Below the pieces are notes generated by a model. That model had not been told where the DNA came from. It worked only from the letters and a program-made list of their open reading frames with translations, and ran no database searches. 9,556 nucleotides of DNA from NCBI GenBank assembly GCA_024644145.1, contig JAHELO010000040.1, forward strand, positions 1-9,556, read 5' to 3'. Positions 1-6,321 of the stretch are shown piece by piece. Position 1 is the stretch's first letter; every line of letters starts with the position of its first letter. This stretch comes from Christiangramia sp. (GTDB lineage Bacteria; Bacteroidota; Bacteroidia; Flavobacteriales; Flavobacteriaceae). The position numbers were made by a program, and so were the translations under genes.

Positions 1-93
1 ATAGAAATCGAGGAGATATATGTTAGCTATAAAAAGGAAAAACCTTACCAAACCTCAAAAGGGGATAATAAATATGTGTTTTATATAGGATAG
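1..93 (+). CDS. C-terminal tail of an unidentified plus-strand gene (partial)
   Basis: Reading frame 1 is open from the first base through 30 codons to a TAG at 91-93, while the other two plus frames stop at once or within eight codons. The peptide alternates charged and aromatic/aliphatic residues and ends in YVFYIG, which reads like a beta-rich C-terminus. I do not recognise the family. If real, its last 13 bases overlap the end of the convergent gene at 81-932. Thirty codons without a stop can occur by chance, so this is only a candidate for the end of a gene starting outside the window. Confidence 0.4.
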   Translation: MEIEEIYVSYKKEKPYQTSKGDNKYVFYIG

Positions 94-932
94 GTAAGTT
101 CCCGGGGTTCTGCTTTTTGATCTATCAAATTTAGCTGCAGAAGATTATCCAGTACGTTCTCCAGGTCAGCTTCACTTATCTGCTCCTGGCTCCATCTGGT
201 TAGGTCCAGCCATTTTCTAATATCCTCCAGTTTTTGCTGGTAAAGTTCAGAAAGCTTTATATCAACATCTTTCTGCAGTTTAAAATTCTCTGTCTCTGCA
301 TTTATTACTTTGAGCATTTTATTCAGGGAATCAGGATCATTATTTATGATCTCTTCAGATGCAGCGACTACAAAACATGGCCATGGAGTAGGGCAGTCGG
401 CAATTAGCCTGAAAGTTTTATCATCTACCAGAGGTTTGGTGGTAAAATGTTCCCACATAAAATATTGAGCATCATCATTCTTTAAGGCCTTTACGGCACC
501 TTCAAGATTATTTACGATCTCAAAATCCAGATTTTCAATATTCCAGTTTCTGTTTTTGGCATTTACATAAGCCATAAGATGGGAACCACTTCCTTTCCGG
601 CTAATCGCTGCCTTAGTGCCTTCCAGGTCCTGAATATTCTTGTACTGCGACCGTGCATCTACATGAATACCCCATATTAAAGGGCTGGCTATATATTTCT
701 GAATTATTCTACTAGGGTTACCATTAATAATATCCCGTATAATACCTTCGGTAAGAATGATCGCAACATCAATTTCTCCAGATCTTAGAGCCTTGCACAT
801 CGCACCGGTACCTGCTGGGAAATCTTTCCATTGGATATCCAGACCTTCAGCTTCAAATTTATGTTCATCTATACACTGGTGCCACGGAAGGTTAAAGTGT
901 TCCGGTACTCCTCCCATCTTGATCGTTTTCAT
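81..932 (-). CDS. Cytosolic NMT1/Ca3427-like periplasmic-binding-fold protein
   Basis: This 283-residue protein has the type 2 periplasmic-binding-protein fold of the NMT1/THI5 superfamily and most resembles the Ca3427-like branch known from Candida albicans. Recognisable stretches are GVPEHFNLPWH (8-18), GTGAM (41-45), SGEIDVAIILTEG (51-63), SRKGSGSHLMAYV (111-123), WEHFTTKPLVD (160-170) and PTPWPCFVVAAS (181-192). The first beta strand starts at residue 3 and there is no signal peptide or lipobox, so it should stay in the cytoplasm, unlike ABC-transporter binding proteins. No permease or ATPase gene is nearby. Its ATG overlaps the ppk1 stop as ATGA, so it is probably translated by coupling to ppk1. 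The ligand is unknown: the superfamily includes binders of thiamine-pyrimidine precursors and of sulfonates. Annotation pipelines may call it an ABC transporter substrate-binding protein, which its location does not support. Confidence 0.85.
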   Translation of the reverse strand: MKTIKMGGVPEHFNLPWHQCIDEHKFEAEGLDIQWKDFPAGTGAMCKALRSGEIDVAIILTEGIIRDIINGNPSRIIQKYIASPLIWGIHVDARSQYKNIQDLEGTKAAISRKGSGSHLMAYVNAKNRNWNIENLDFEIVNNLEGAVKALKNDDAQYFMWEHFTTKPLVDDKTFRLIADCPTPWPCFVVAASEEIINNDPDSLNKMLKVINAETENFKLQKDVDIKLSELYQQKLEDIRKWLDLTRWSQEQISEADLENVLDNLLQLNLIDQKAEPRELTYPI

Positions 933-2983
933 GATGTATGTTTTTCTTTTAGATATTTGTATATCTCATATTGAGAGCGAATTTTATTTTCACCCTTTTT
1001 GCGTTTTACGTATGTGTTAGATTCTTCAGCGTCCTGTATCCTGGCCTTTACATTATCTTTTAGTTGAATATTAAGAATCTCCTTAAATTCTTTTTTGATA
1101 TCGGCGTCTAACACCGGTGAGATCACCTCGATCCTTCGGTCCAGGTTACGATTCATCCAGTCTGCACTGCCGTAGAACATAAGTTCATCTCCACCATTCT
1201 CAAAAAGATAAATGCGGCCGTGTTCAAGATATCTGTCTACCACGCTGGTGATATAAATATTCTCACTTAGCCCCGGTACCCCAGGGATGAGACATGTAAA
1301 TCCCCTTATAAGCATTCTTATTTCCACACCGGCGTCACTGGCTTTATACAACAGCTCGATCATTTCCTGATCTTCCAGGCTATTCATTTTAGCAGTGATC
1401 TTTGCTTTCTTTCCGGCCCGGGCATTCTCGATCTCGTTATAGATAAGTTTCAGAAATTCCTGACGGGTGGAAAAAGGGGAGATAAGAAGGTTCTTTTCTC
1501 TGGGGATTATTAATTCTCCTTCCAATACCTTAAAAAGCCTTTGCAGCTCCTTGGTAATATATTTATTCGCGGTAAAGATCGCATGATCACAGTAGATCTC
1601 AGAAGTTGTACTGTTAAAATTCCCAGTTCCAATATAGGCGTAACGCATATTCACATCTCCTTCCTGCCGACAAATAAGCATTATTTTGGAGTGTACTTTT
1701 ACTTTTGGATAACTATAAATAACATTCGCTCCCTTTTCCTCGAATTTCCTGCCCCAGCTTATATTATTCTCTTCATCAAACCTGGCCTTTGCTTCCACGA
1801 AAACAGTTACTTTCTTTCCGTTCTCTACTGCTTTCATCAAAGAATTAGTAAGATCAGATTCATCTGCAACCCGGTATAAAGAAATGCTTATCTCGGTAAC
1901 ATTCTCATCTTCGGCAGCCATGGCGACAAACTTCTCTACATAGGAGAAAGACATATAGGGGAAATGCAACGCCTGGTCTTTTTTGGCGATCTCTTCAAAG
2001 TAATTAGAACTTTTATCAAGAATCTTGTGAGGTAAGGCCGGTAGTTCTTTAAAATGAAGTTTTTTATTGTTGGTAGGATCTGGGAAAGAAAAGAAATCCT
2101 TAAAATTATGGTATTGCCCGCCGGGCATCATATCTATTTTACCCAATTTTAAAAGTTTCCTGATCTTTTTTTGCACTTCCTTTGGCATACTTGCATCATA
2201 AAGCAGCCGGGTTGGCTGGCCGTCTGTACGTTGTTTTAAAGAAGTGTAAATCTTTTCAGCGAGAACACCTTCGTAGATATCATCTATATAGAGCTCTGCA
2301 TCCCGCGATAATTTAATTTCGTAAATGCCTGTGATATCATCCTCAGGGAAAATCTTATGCGCTTCATGTCTAATGATCTCATCCAGGTAAGTGATCTCCT
2401 TTTTCTCTGCTTCCTGATTTAACGGCACAAAACGACCGCATTCACCAACGGGAATATTTACCACTGCAAGATTATCTTCCTCTTTGAAAGTGATGAGAAA
2501 GTAGAGCACAGAATTTTCAAGAAAAAGTTCGTTCTCTTTCTTAAGGTCCAGGTGTAGCGGCTTTAAATGTTCCCGGATCTTTTTTTGAAAAAAAGAACCT
2601 ACAAATTTTTTATGCTCTTTTTGATAATTTTCGGCTTCTACAATGTGAATGCCATGGGAAGCAAGTTCAGGAATGATCTCTTGATGATAAATTTCTCCAA
2701 ATCTATCCTGTTGCTTTTTTACCTCTTCTATAATTTGTTTTGTAATCTTAGATGGCCTTAATGCCAGCTTTTTACGGATACTCTTTTTAACACGCTTCAT
2801 TTGCCGAAGCTGGGAAACGCGTACCCTGAAATATTCATCCAGATTTGAGGAAAAAATGGCCAGAAATTTTATCCTTTCATATAGGGGATTTATTTTGTCT
2901 GTGGCCTCCTGAAGAACCCTTTCATTAAAACTTAACCAATTGAGATCACGGTGCCTGAATCGGTCGTCATTAGGTTGCTGCAT
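929..2983 (-). CDS. ppk1: Polyphosphate kinase 1
   Basis: PPK1 reversibly transfers the ATP gamma-phosphate to inorganic polyphosphate through a phosphohistidine. At 684 residues it is full length for the family. The N domain (about 8-115) opens with LNWLSFNERVLQEA. A middle domain follows (about 120-310), then the two phospholipase-D-like C domains (about 330-500 and 505-680). The phosphorylated His is H431 in KVKVHSK, and the second essential His is H588 in DRYLEHGR. R371 (SLYRVAD) and R401 (KARFDEEN) fit the E. coli metal-binding Arg375 and Arg405. All four align with E. coli numbering at a constant offset of four. By that offset Y450 in YAYIGTGNF replaces E. coli His454. The start at 2983 is supported by the family N-terminus and by a TATTTTTG box 19 bases upstream. 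It is the first gene of a pair with the binding-fold gene that overlaps its stop, and may also receive read-through from the uridine phosphorylase gene 74 bases upstream. Confidence 0.97.
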   Translation of the reverse strand: MQQPNDDRFRHRDLNWLSFNERVLQEATDKINPLYERIKFLAIFSSNLDEYFRVRVSQLRQMKRVKKSIRKKLALRPSKITKQIIEEVKKQQDRFGEIYHQEIIPELASHGIHIVEAENYQKEHKKFVGSFFQKKIREHLKPLHLDLKKENELFLENSVLYFLITFKEEDNLAVVNIPVGECGRFVPLNQEAEKKEITYLDEIIRHEAHKIFPEDDITGIYEIKLSRDAELYIDDIYEGVLAEKIYTSLKQRTDGQPTRLLYDASMPKEVQKKIRKLLKLGKIDMMPGGQYHNFKDFFSFPDPTNNKKLHFKELPALPHKILDKSSNYFEEIAKKDQALHFPYMSFSYVEKFVAMAAEDENVTEISISLYRVADESDLTNSLMKAVENGKKVTVFVEAKARFDEENNISWGRKFEEKGANVIYSYPKVKVHSKIMLICRQEGDVNMRYAYIGTGNFNSTTSEIYCDHAIFTANKYITKELQRLFKVLEGELIIPREKNLLISPFSTRQEFLKLIYNEIENARAGKKAKITAKMNSLEDQEMIELLYKASDAGVEIRMLIRGFTCLIPGVPGLSENIYITSVVDRYLEHGRIYLFENGGDELMFYGSADWMNRNLDRRIEVISPVLDADIKKEFKEILNIQLKDNVKARIQDAEESNTYVKRKKGENKIRSQYEIYKYLKEKHTS

Positions 2984-3002
2984 GGATAGAATTTTGTTTA
3001 GT

Positions 3003-3010
3003 CAAAAATA
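3003..3010 (-). promoter_or_regulatory. Candidate Bacteroidota -7 box for ppk1
   Basis: On the minus strand this reads TATTTTTG, a full match to the Bacteroidota -7 consensus TAnnTTTG. It lies 19 bases before the ppk1 ATG, giving a short leader. No clear TTTG -33 element is visible at the usual distance, so the call rests on one box in an AT-rich gap. Confidence 0.4.
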
Positions 3011-3057
3011 CAAAGTCCCCCATGCATAGTTTTTAATATATTGTTAAATAAGAGAGG

Positions 3058-3927
3058 CTATGAAACGAGTTTATCGAGGGTATAAATGATAATTTGATCC
3101 ATTAATTCTGAAGCATTCTCAGCGAACTCTCCGGTGGCACGATTAGCGACTACCAGATTCATGGAAGCTGCATTATGGCCTAATAATTTAGACATCCCGT
3201 ATATTCCCGAGGTTTCCATTTCAAAGTTGGTTAATCGCAACCCCTCAAGATTAAATGCTGCTATCCTGCTGTTTAGATCCGGTTCCGGCAGTTCTAGTCT
3301 CAATGATCTTCCCTGTGGCCCGTAGAATCCAATATTTGTGCCAGTAAAACCGGCTATGGTTTTTGATGAACTCAAGGTGTCTAAAATAGATCTGCCACCC
3401 TTTACCACATAAGGAGCAGCTTTTTTTGGAGACCAGTTTGTTTGTTCTATAAATGCCTCTGCGATCTCATGTTCTAGAAACTCTTCGGCCTTATAATAAT
3501 GCATCAAGCCATCAAAACCTAAAGCCATTTCACTAAGAACGAAGCTGCCTACTGGTATATCTTTTGAGATGGAACCTGTGGTTCCAATTCTAACTATATC
3601 AAGGCTCTTTTGTTCCTTATGTTCTTTTTTTGCCTTTAAATCTATATTAACAAGAAGATCTAGTTCAGTGATAGCAATGTCAATATTATCGGTTCCCATT
3701 CCGGTAGACATTACACTAATTCGTTTGCCTTTATAAATTCCCGTATGAGTGCAAAATTCTCTTTTATGTTTTTTAACCTGTATCTCGTCAAAATGTTCGC
3801 TAATAAGCGGCACCCTGTCTGGATCTCCAACTGTTATAACGGTATCGGCAAGGTCTTCAGGTAATAATCCAAGATGGTAAACAGACCCATCCTCGTTGAG
3901 GATAAGTTCAGAAGCATGTAAAGTCAT
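3058..3927 (-). CDS. udp: Uridine phosphorylase-like nucleoside phosphorylase
   Basis: This 289-residue enzyme belongs to the PNP/UDP phosphorylase family, which splits a nucleoside with phosphate into base and (deoxy)ribose 1-phosphate in cytosolic salvage. Visible motifs are YHLGLLPEDL (17-26), the phosphate-binding GDPDRV (34-39, R38), STGMGTDNIDIAITEL (74-89), VRIGTTGSI (112-120, R113) and the ribose-binding FEMET (235-239, E236 and E238). FYGPQGRSLRL (201-211) supplies the Gln-x-Arg pair (Q205, R207) that recognises uracil in uridine phosphorylases, so pyrimidine specificity is favoured over purine. Compared with E. coli Udp there is a lysine-rich insertion of about 14 residues before RIGTTG (about 96-110). 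It starts one base after the stop of the DUF1835 gene, so the two are almost certainly co-transcribed. The exact substrate is inferred from motifs. Confidence 0.88.
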   Translation of the reverse strand: MTLHASELILNEDGSVYHLGLLPEDLADTVITVGDPDRVPLISEHFDEIQVKKHKREFCTHTGIYKGKRISVMSTGMGTDNIDIAITELDLLVNIDLKAKKEHKEQKSLDIVRIGTTGSISKDIPVGSFVLSEMALGFDGLMHYYKAEEFLEHEIAEAFIEQTNWSPKKAAPYVVKGGRSILDTLSSSKTIAGFTGTNIGFYGPQGRSLRLELPEPDLNSRIAAFNLEGLRLTNFEMETSGIYGMSKLLGHNAASMNLVVANRATGEFAENASELMDQIIIYTLDKLVS

Positions 3928-3928
3928 T

Positions 3929-4858
3929 CTATAATTTTAATAATCTATGAGATTCAGGTTCGTAGAGGAAATCATACATTTTAGCTCCACCAAAATATTC
4001 CTCATTTTTAAGATCTCGGTAATAATTCTTTTTATTGGCAAGTACTAACTTACCTTCTTCAGTAAGGACAAGATTCTCATCTTTTTCCTTGTAGAAGATA
4101 GACAGTTTATCCAGTATTCTTTGTATTTGATTATCACTATAACCATAATAACCCTGGTATTGCAGCGAATAACCAAGCAAATGATTACGGTCCCTGATAT
4201 TATGATTTTCTATGAGAGTAAGGATATTTTGCTCTAAGGTGTTAATTCCTGTAGTGCTATTAGGAAACCTTTCTATGTGAGCTCTAATACAACTGGATAG
4301 GTATTCAAAATTTGTTGTAACCTTTATTTGTGGTTTTAACAATAAGGGGTTGCTGCCGCAGTAAAGTTCCCATATTAATAATGCCGTCTCAATATCATCT
4401 GTATTTAACTCGATCCTGTTATCGTAATGGTTGTACAGTTCTTTAGTTGAAAGAAGTGATAAAGGTTTTAATTCCTTTTCACCTTCCAGTTTTTTACTGC
4501 AAACCAGAGAAACCGGTGTATTCTTCTTTTTTGCTGAAAGACAGCTGATGGCCGCAAGCATATTAATATGACAAAAAAGGTCGAACTCAAACCAGAGCAC
4601 TACATCATCGTAATCATCAAAATTTTTAAGCCTGTTAATTTGAGTGATAAAGCGCTCCTCGTAATTTTCAGGTGAAATGGAGTAGGTTTCCTTCAGAAAA
4701 TTCTTTCTTACCTCAAAGAATTCTTCATTCAATTCTTTTAAGGTAGGCCCCTCACATAATAATTCTCGCCAGATGATTTGCTCTCCCGGCAGGTCAAGTT
4801 CCTGCATATTATCGGCCAGACTATCGCCATTAATAATGTGTAGGGTACGGTTTTTCAT
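3929..4858 (-). CDS. DUF1835 domain-containing protein
   Basis: This 309-residue soluble protein has no signal peptide or membrane segment. Its N-terminus carries the usual DUF1835 signature: HIINGDSLADNM (7-18), an acidic GEQIIWRELLCEGP stretch (25-38) and VLWFEFDLFCHINMLAA (87-103). The C-terminal part (about 185-309) looks mostly helical, with ERFPNSTTGINTLEQNIL (196-213) and a small winged-helix-like end around LVLTEEGKLVLAN (263-275), as in the companion domain often found behind DUF1835. The molecular function of the family is not established, so none is assigned. The gene sits 25 bases after the SUI1 gene, with a terminator-like hairpin between them, and one base before the uridine phosphorylase gene. 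The first ATG at 4858 gives the typical family start. No Shine-Dalgarno motif is seen at normal spacing. Confidence 0.85.
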   Translation of the reverse strand: MKNRTLHIINGDSLADNMQELDLPGEQIIWRELLCEGPTLKELNEEFFEVRKNFLKETYSISPENYEERFITQINRLKNFDDYDDVVLWFEFDLFCHINMLAAISCLSAKKKNTPVSLVCSKKLEGEKELKPLSLLSTKELYNHYDNRIELNTDDIETALLIWELYCGSNPLLLKPQIKVTTNFEYLSSCIRAHIERFPNSTTGINTLEQNILTLIENHNIRDRNHLLGYSLQYQGYYGYSDNQIQRILDKLSIFYKEKDENLVLTEEGKLVLANKKNYYRDLKNEEYFGGAKMYDFLYEPESHRLLKL

Positions 4859-4865
4859 AGTTAAT

Positions 4866-4902
4866 TATAAAAAGCGTGTTAGATTAACCTCCAACACGCT
4901 TT
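4866..4902 (-). terminator. Intrinsic terminator-like hairpin overlapping the SUI1 stop codon
   Basis: Bases 4871-4880 and 4893-4902 are perfect 10-base inverted repeats around a 12-base loop. On the minus strand the stem AAAGCGTGTT / AACACGCTTT is followed directly by a T-rich tail, with five Ts in a row counting the stem end. The upstream arm holds the last sense codons of the SUI1 gene and its TAA lies in the loop. The polarity fits termination of minus-strand transcripts. DUF1835 starts only 12 bases beyond the stem, so it may act as an attenuator rather than a full stop. Confidence 0.6.
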
Positions 4903-5240
4903 ACATTATAACCTTCTTTTTTAAGGATCTGCATTATCTTTTCACGGTCATCACCCTGAATAATAATTTCTCCATCTTTAGCAGAACCGCCAACACCACA
5001 TTTTTTTTTCAGCATTTTTCCCAGCGCTACCAGATCCTCATCGGTACCCTGAAAACCTTTAATAATTGTAACGGTTTTACCACCGCGACCTTTATTGCTA
5101 AAATGTGCTTCAAGTCTCTGATCTCCGGGAGATAGCTCTTCCTGAGACTCAGAACCTGTATAATTAGATTCGTCGAAATCGTCATTGGTTGAAAAAACAA
5201 AACCTCCAAGATCTTCCAGACCTAATTTTTTCTTTGCCAT
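4884..5240 (-). CDS. yciH: SUI1/eIF1-family translation initiation factor-like protein
   Basis: This 118-residue protein has a C-terminal SUI1 domain (about 45-118) that closely resembles E. coli YciH and eukaryotic eIF1. It has GRGGKTVTIIKGF (51-63), LKKKCGVGGSAKDGEIIIQG (77-96) and a C-terminus ending KRVGG. In eukaryotes eIF1 guards start-codon selection on the small ribosomal subunit. Bacterial members are thought to bind the ribosome, but their role is poorly defined. The first 44 residues are acidic and serine-rich, look disordered and are not part of the domain. The gene starts two bases after the oxygenase stop, which implies co-transcription. Its final codons form one arm of the hairpin at 4866-4902. 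No Shine-Dalgarno motif is present before the ATG, only an A-rich leader. Confidence 0.93.
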   Translation of the reverse strand: MAKKKLGLEDLGGFVFSTNDDFDESNYTGSESQEELSPGDQRLEAHFSNKGRGGKTVTIIKGFQGTDEDLVALGKMLKKKCGVGGSAKDGEIIIQGDDREKIMQILKKEGYNVKRVGG

Positions 5241-5242
5241 AA

Positions 5243-6199
5243 CTATTTTTTAGCCAGTCCTATTTCAATAAGGCGCTGATTTAAAAATTCACCGGCAGTG
5301 ATGTCTTCATATTGTTTCGGGTGATCTTCATCAATACATTCTTCCAGGCAATCAAGTCTCATTTCGCTACGTGGATGCATAAAGAATGGAATAGAATACC
5401 TTGGTTTGTCCCACTCTTCTTTTGGTGGATTTATCACCCGGTGAATCGTAGATCTTAATTTATTGTTGGTGTGTCTTTCCAGCATGTCTCCAACATTTAT
5501 CACCAGTTCATCTTCCTGAGGGATTGCATCTATCCATTCACCGTCTTTTCTTAATACCTGTAGACCACCGGTAGAGGCGCCCATTAATAAGGTAATTAAG
5601 TTGATGTCTCCATGTGCTCCAGCACGCTCAGCTCCTTTAGGTTCCTGCTGAATAGGAGGGTAGTGAATTGGTCTTAAAATGCTATTCCCATTACTTGCCC
5701 AATGATCGAAATAAAATTCATCAAGGCCAATATATAAAGCCAGGGCTCTTAGGACATAGATCCCTGTTTTTTCGAGCATTCTATAGGCTTCCATTCCGGT
5801 ATGGTTGAAATCTTTCAATTCTTCAACCTGAACGTTCGGTGGATACTCTTCTGTAAGGTTAGCATCTTCAGAAGGTTCCTGACCAAAATGCCAGAATTCT
5901 TTCAGATCTCCTTCTTTCTTTCCTTTAGCATGTTCCTTTCCAAAAGATATATATCCTCGTTGTCCGGCTAAGCCTTCTATTTCGTATTTCTTTTTTGTTT
6001 CAACCGGAAGATCAAAGAAAGATTTTACCTCTTTATATAATTCATCTACCAATTGATCACTTAAAAAGTGGTTTTTTAAAGCTACAAAACCTATCTCTTC
6101 ATAGGCTTTACCAATTTCATTTACAAATTTCTCTTTGCGTTTAGGATCATCAGATAAAAAATCGGCCAGATCTACGCTGGGAATATTATTCATTGCCAT
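5243..6199 (-). CDS. Isopenicillin N synthase-like 2-oxoglutarate/Fe(II) oxygenase
   Basis: This 318-residue cytosolic enzyme has the non-haem dioxygenase N-terminal domain (about 5-120, from IPSVDLADFL) followed by the 2OG-Fe(II) oxygenase barrel (about 170-275). The iron triad is H196 and D198 in GAHGDIN, plus H253 in STIHRVINP. R267 and S269 in RYSIPFF form the RxS pair that binds 2-oxoglutarate. A full set of ligands suggests an active enzyme. Members hydroxylate, desaturate or cyclise small molecules, and the substrate here cannot be read from the sequence. True penicillin biosynthesis is unlikely, as no ACV synthetase or other antibiotic gene is near. It is the first gene of the minus-strand block. 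The start could be codon 1 or codon 3 (MAM), and the first is chosen. A TAACTTTG box lies 32 bases upstream. Confidence 0.92.
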   Translation of the reverse strand: MAMNNIPSVDLADFLSDDPKRKEKFVNEIGKAYEEIGFVALKNHFLSDQLVDELYKEVKSFFDLPVETKKKYEIEGLAGQRGYISFGKEHAKGKKEGDLKEFWHFGQEPSEDANLTEEYPPNVQVEELKDFNHTGMEAYRMLEKTGIYVLRALALYIGLDEFYFDHWASNGNSILRPIHYPPIQQEPKGAERAGAHGDINLITLLMGASTGGLQVLRKDGEWIDAIPQEDELVINVGDMLERHTNNKLRSTIHRVINPPKEEWDKPRYSIPFFMHPRSEMRLDCLEECIDEDHPKQYEDITAGEFLNQRLIEIGLAKK

Positions 6200-6230
6200 T
6201 TTTAGCAGTATTTTGATTATAGGTAACAGG

Positions 6231-6238
6231 CAAAGTTA
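6231..6238 (-). promoter_or_regulatory. Candidate -7 box for the oxygenase/SUI1/DUF1835/udp operon
   Basis: On the minus strand the sequence is TAACTTTG, a full TAnnTTTG match 32 bases before the oxygenase ATG. A matching -33 TTTG is not obvious. It is the only strong candidate in the 122-base divergent gap that faces the minus-strand genes. Confidence 0.4.
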
Positions 6239-6252
6239 AGTAAAATTAGGTG

Positions 6253-6285
6253 ATATGCTTATGCTTTTTAATTTTCTTAGCATAT
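6253..6285. repeat. Inverted repeat between divergent promoters (possible operator)
   Basis: ATATGCT at 6253-6259 and AGCATAT at 6279-6285 are perfect 7-base inverted repeats with a 19-base AT-rich spacer. Their centre (6269) lies nearly midway between the two opposing -7 boxes. This placement suits a regulator site, but a 7-base match in AT-rich DNA could arise by chance. Confidence 0.3.
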
Positions 6286-6296
6286 AGAAATTTGGT

Positions 6297-6304
6297 TACA
6301 TTTG
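6297..6304 (+). promoter_or_regulatory. Candidate -7 box for the fused E1 gene
   Basis: TACATTTG matches the Bacteroidota TAnnTTTG consensus and ends 17 bases before the ATG at 6322, which would give a leader of roughly 10 bases. The -33 region is T-rich (around 6271-6277) without a clean TTTG. The position supports the first ATG as the true start. Confidence 0.5.
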
Positions 6305-6321
6305 AGATATAAACAATATTT

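Noticed and set aside
32..48. Small AAGG/CCTT hairpin downstream of the binding-fold gene as a terminator
   Set aside because: The stem is only four base pairs, too weak to support a terminator call even though Ts follow it.
1541..1879. Plus-strand frame of 112 codons opposite ppk1
   Set aside because: It is antisense to the conserved catalytic core of polyphosphate kinase and has no motif of its own.
4773..5135. Plus-strand frame of 120 codons crossing the SUI1/DUF1835 boundary
   Set aside because: It is antisense to two conserved genes and shows no plausible domain.
5243..6199. A penicillin-type biosynthetic gene, based on the isopenicillin N synthase family
   Set aside because: The family name covers many oxygenases, and no peptide synthetase or other antibiotic gene is nearby.
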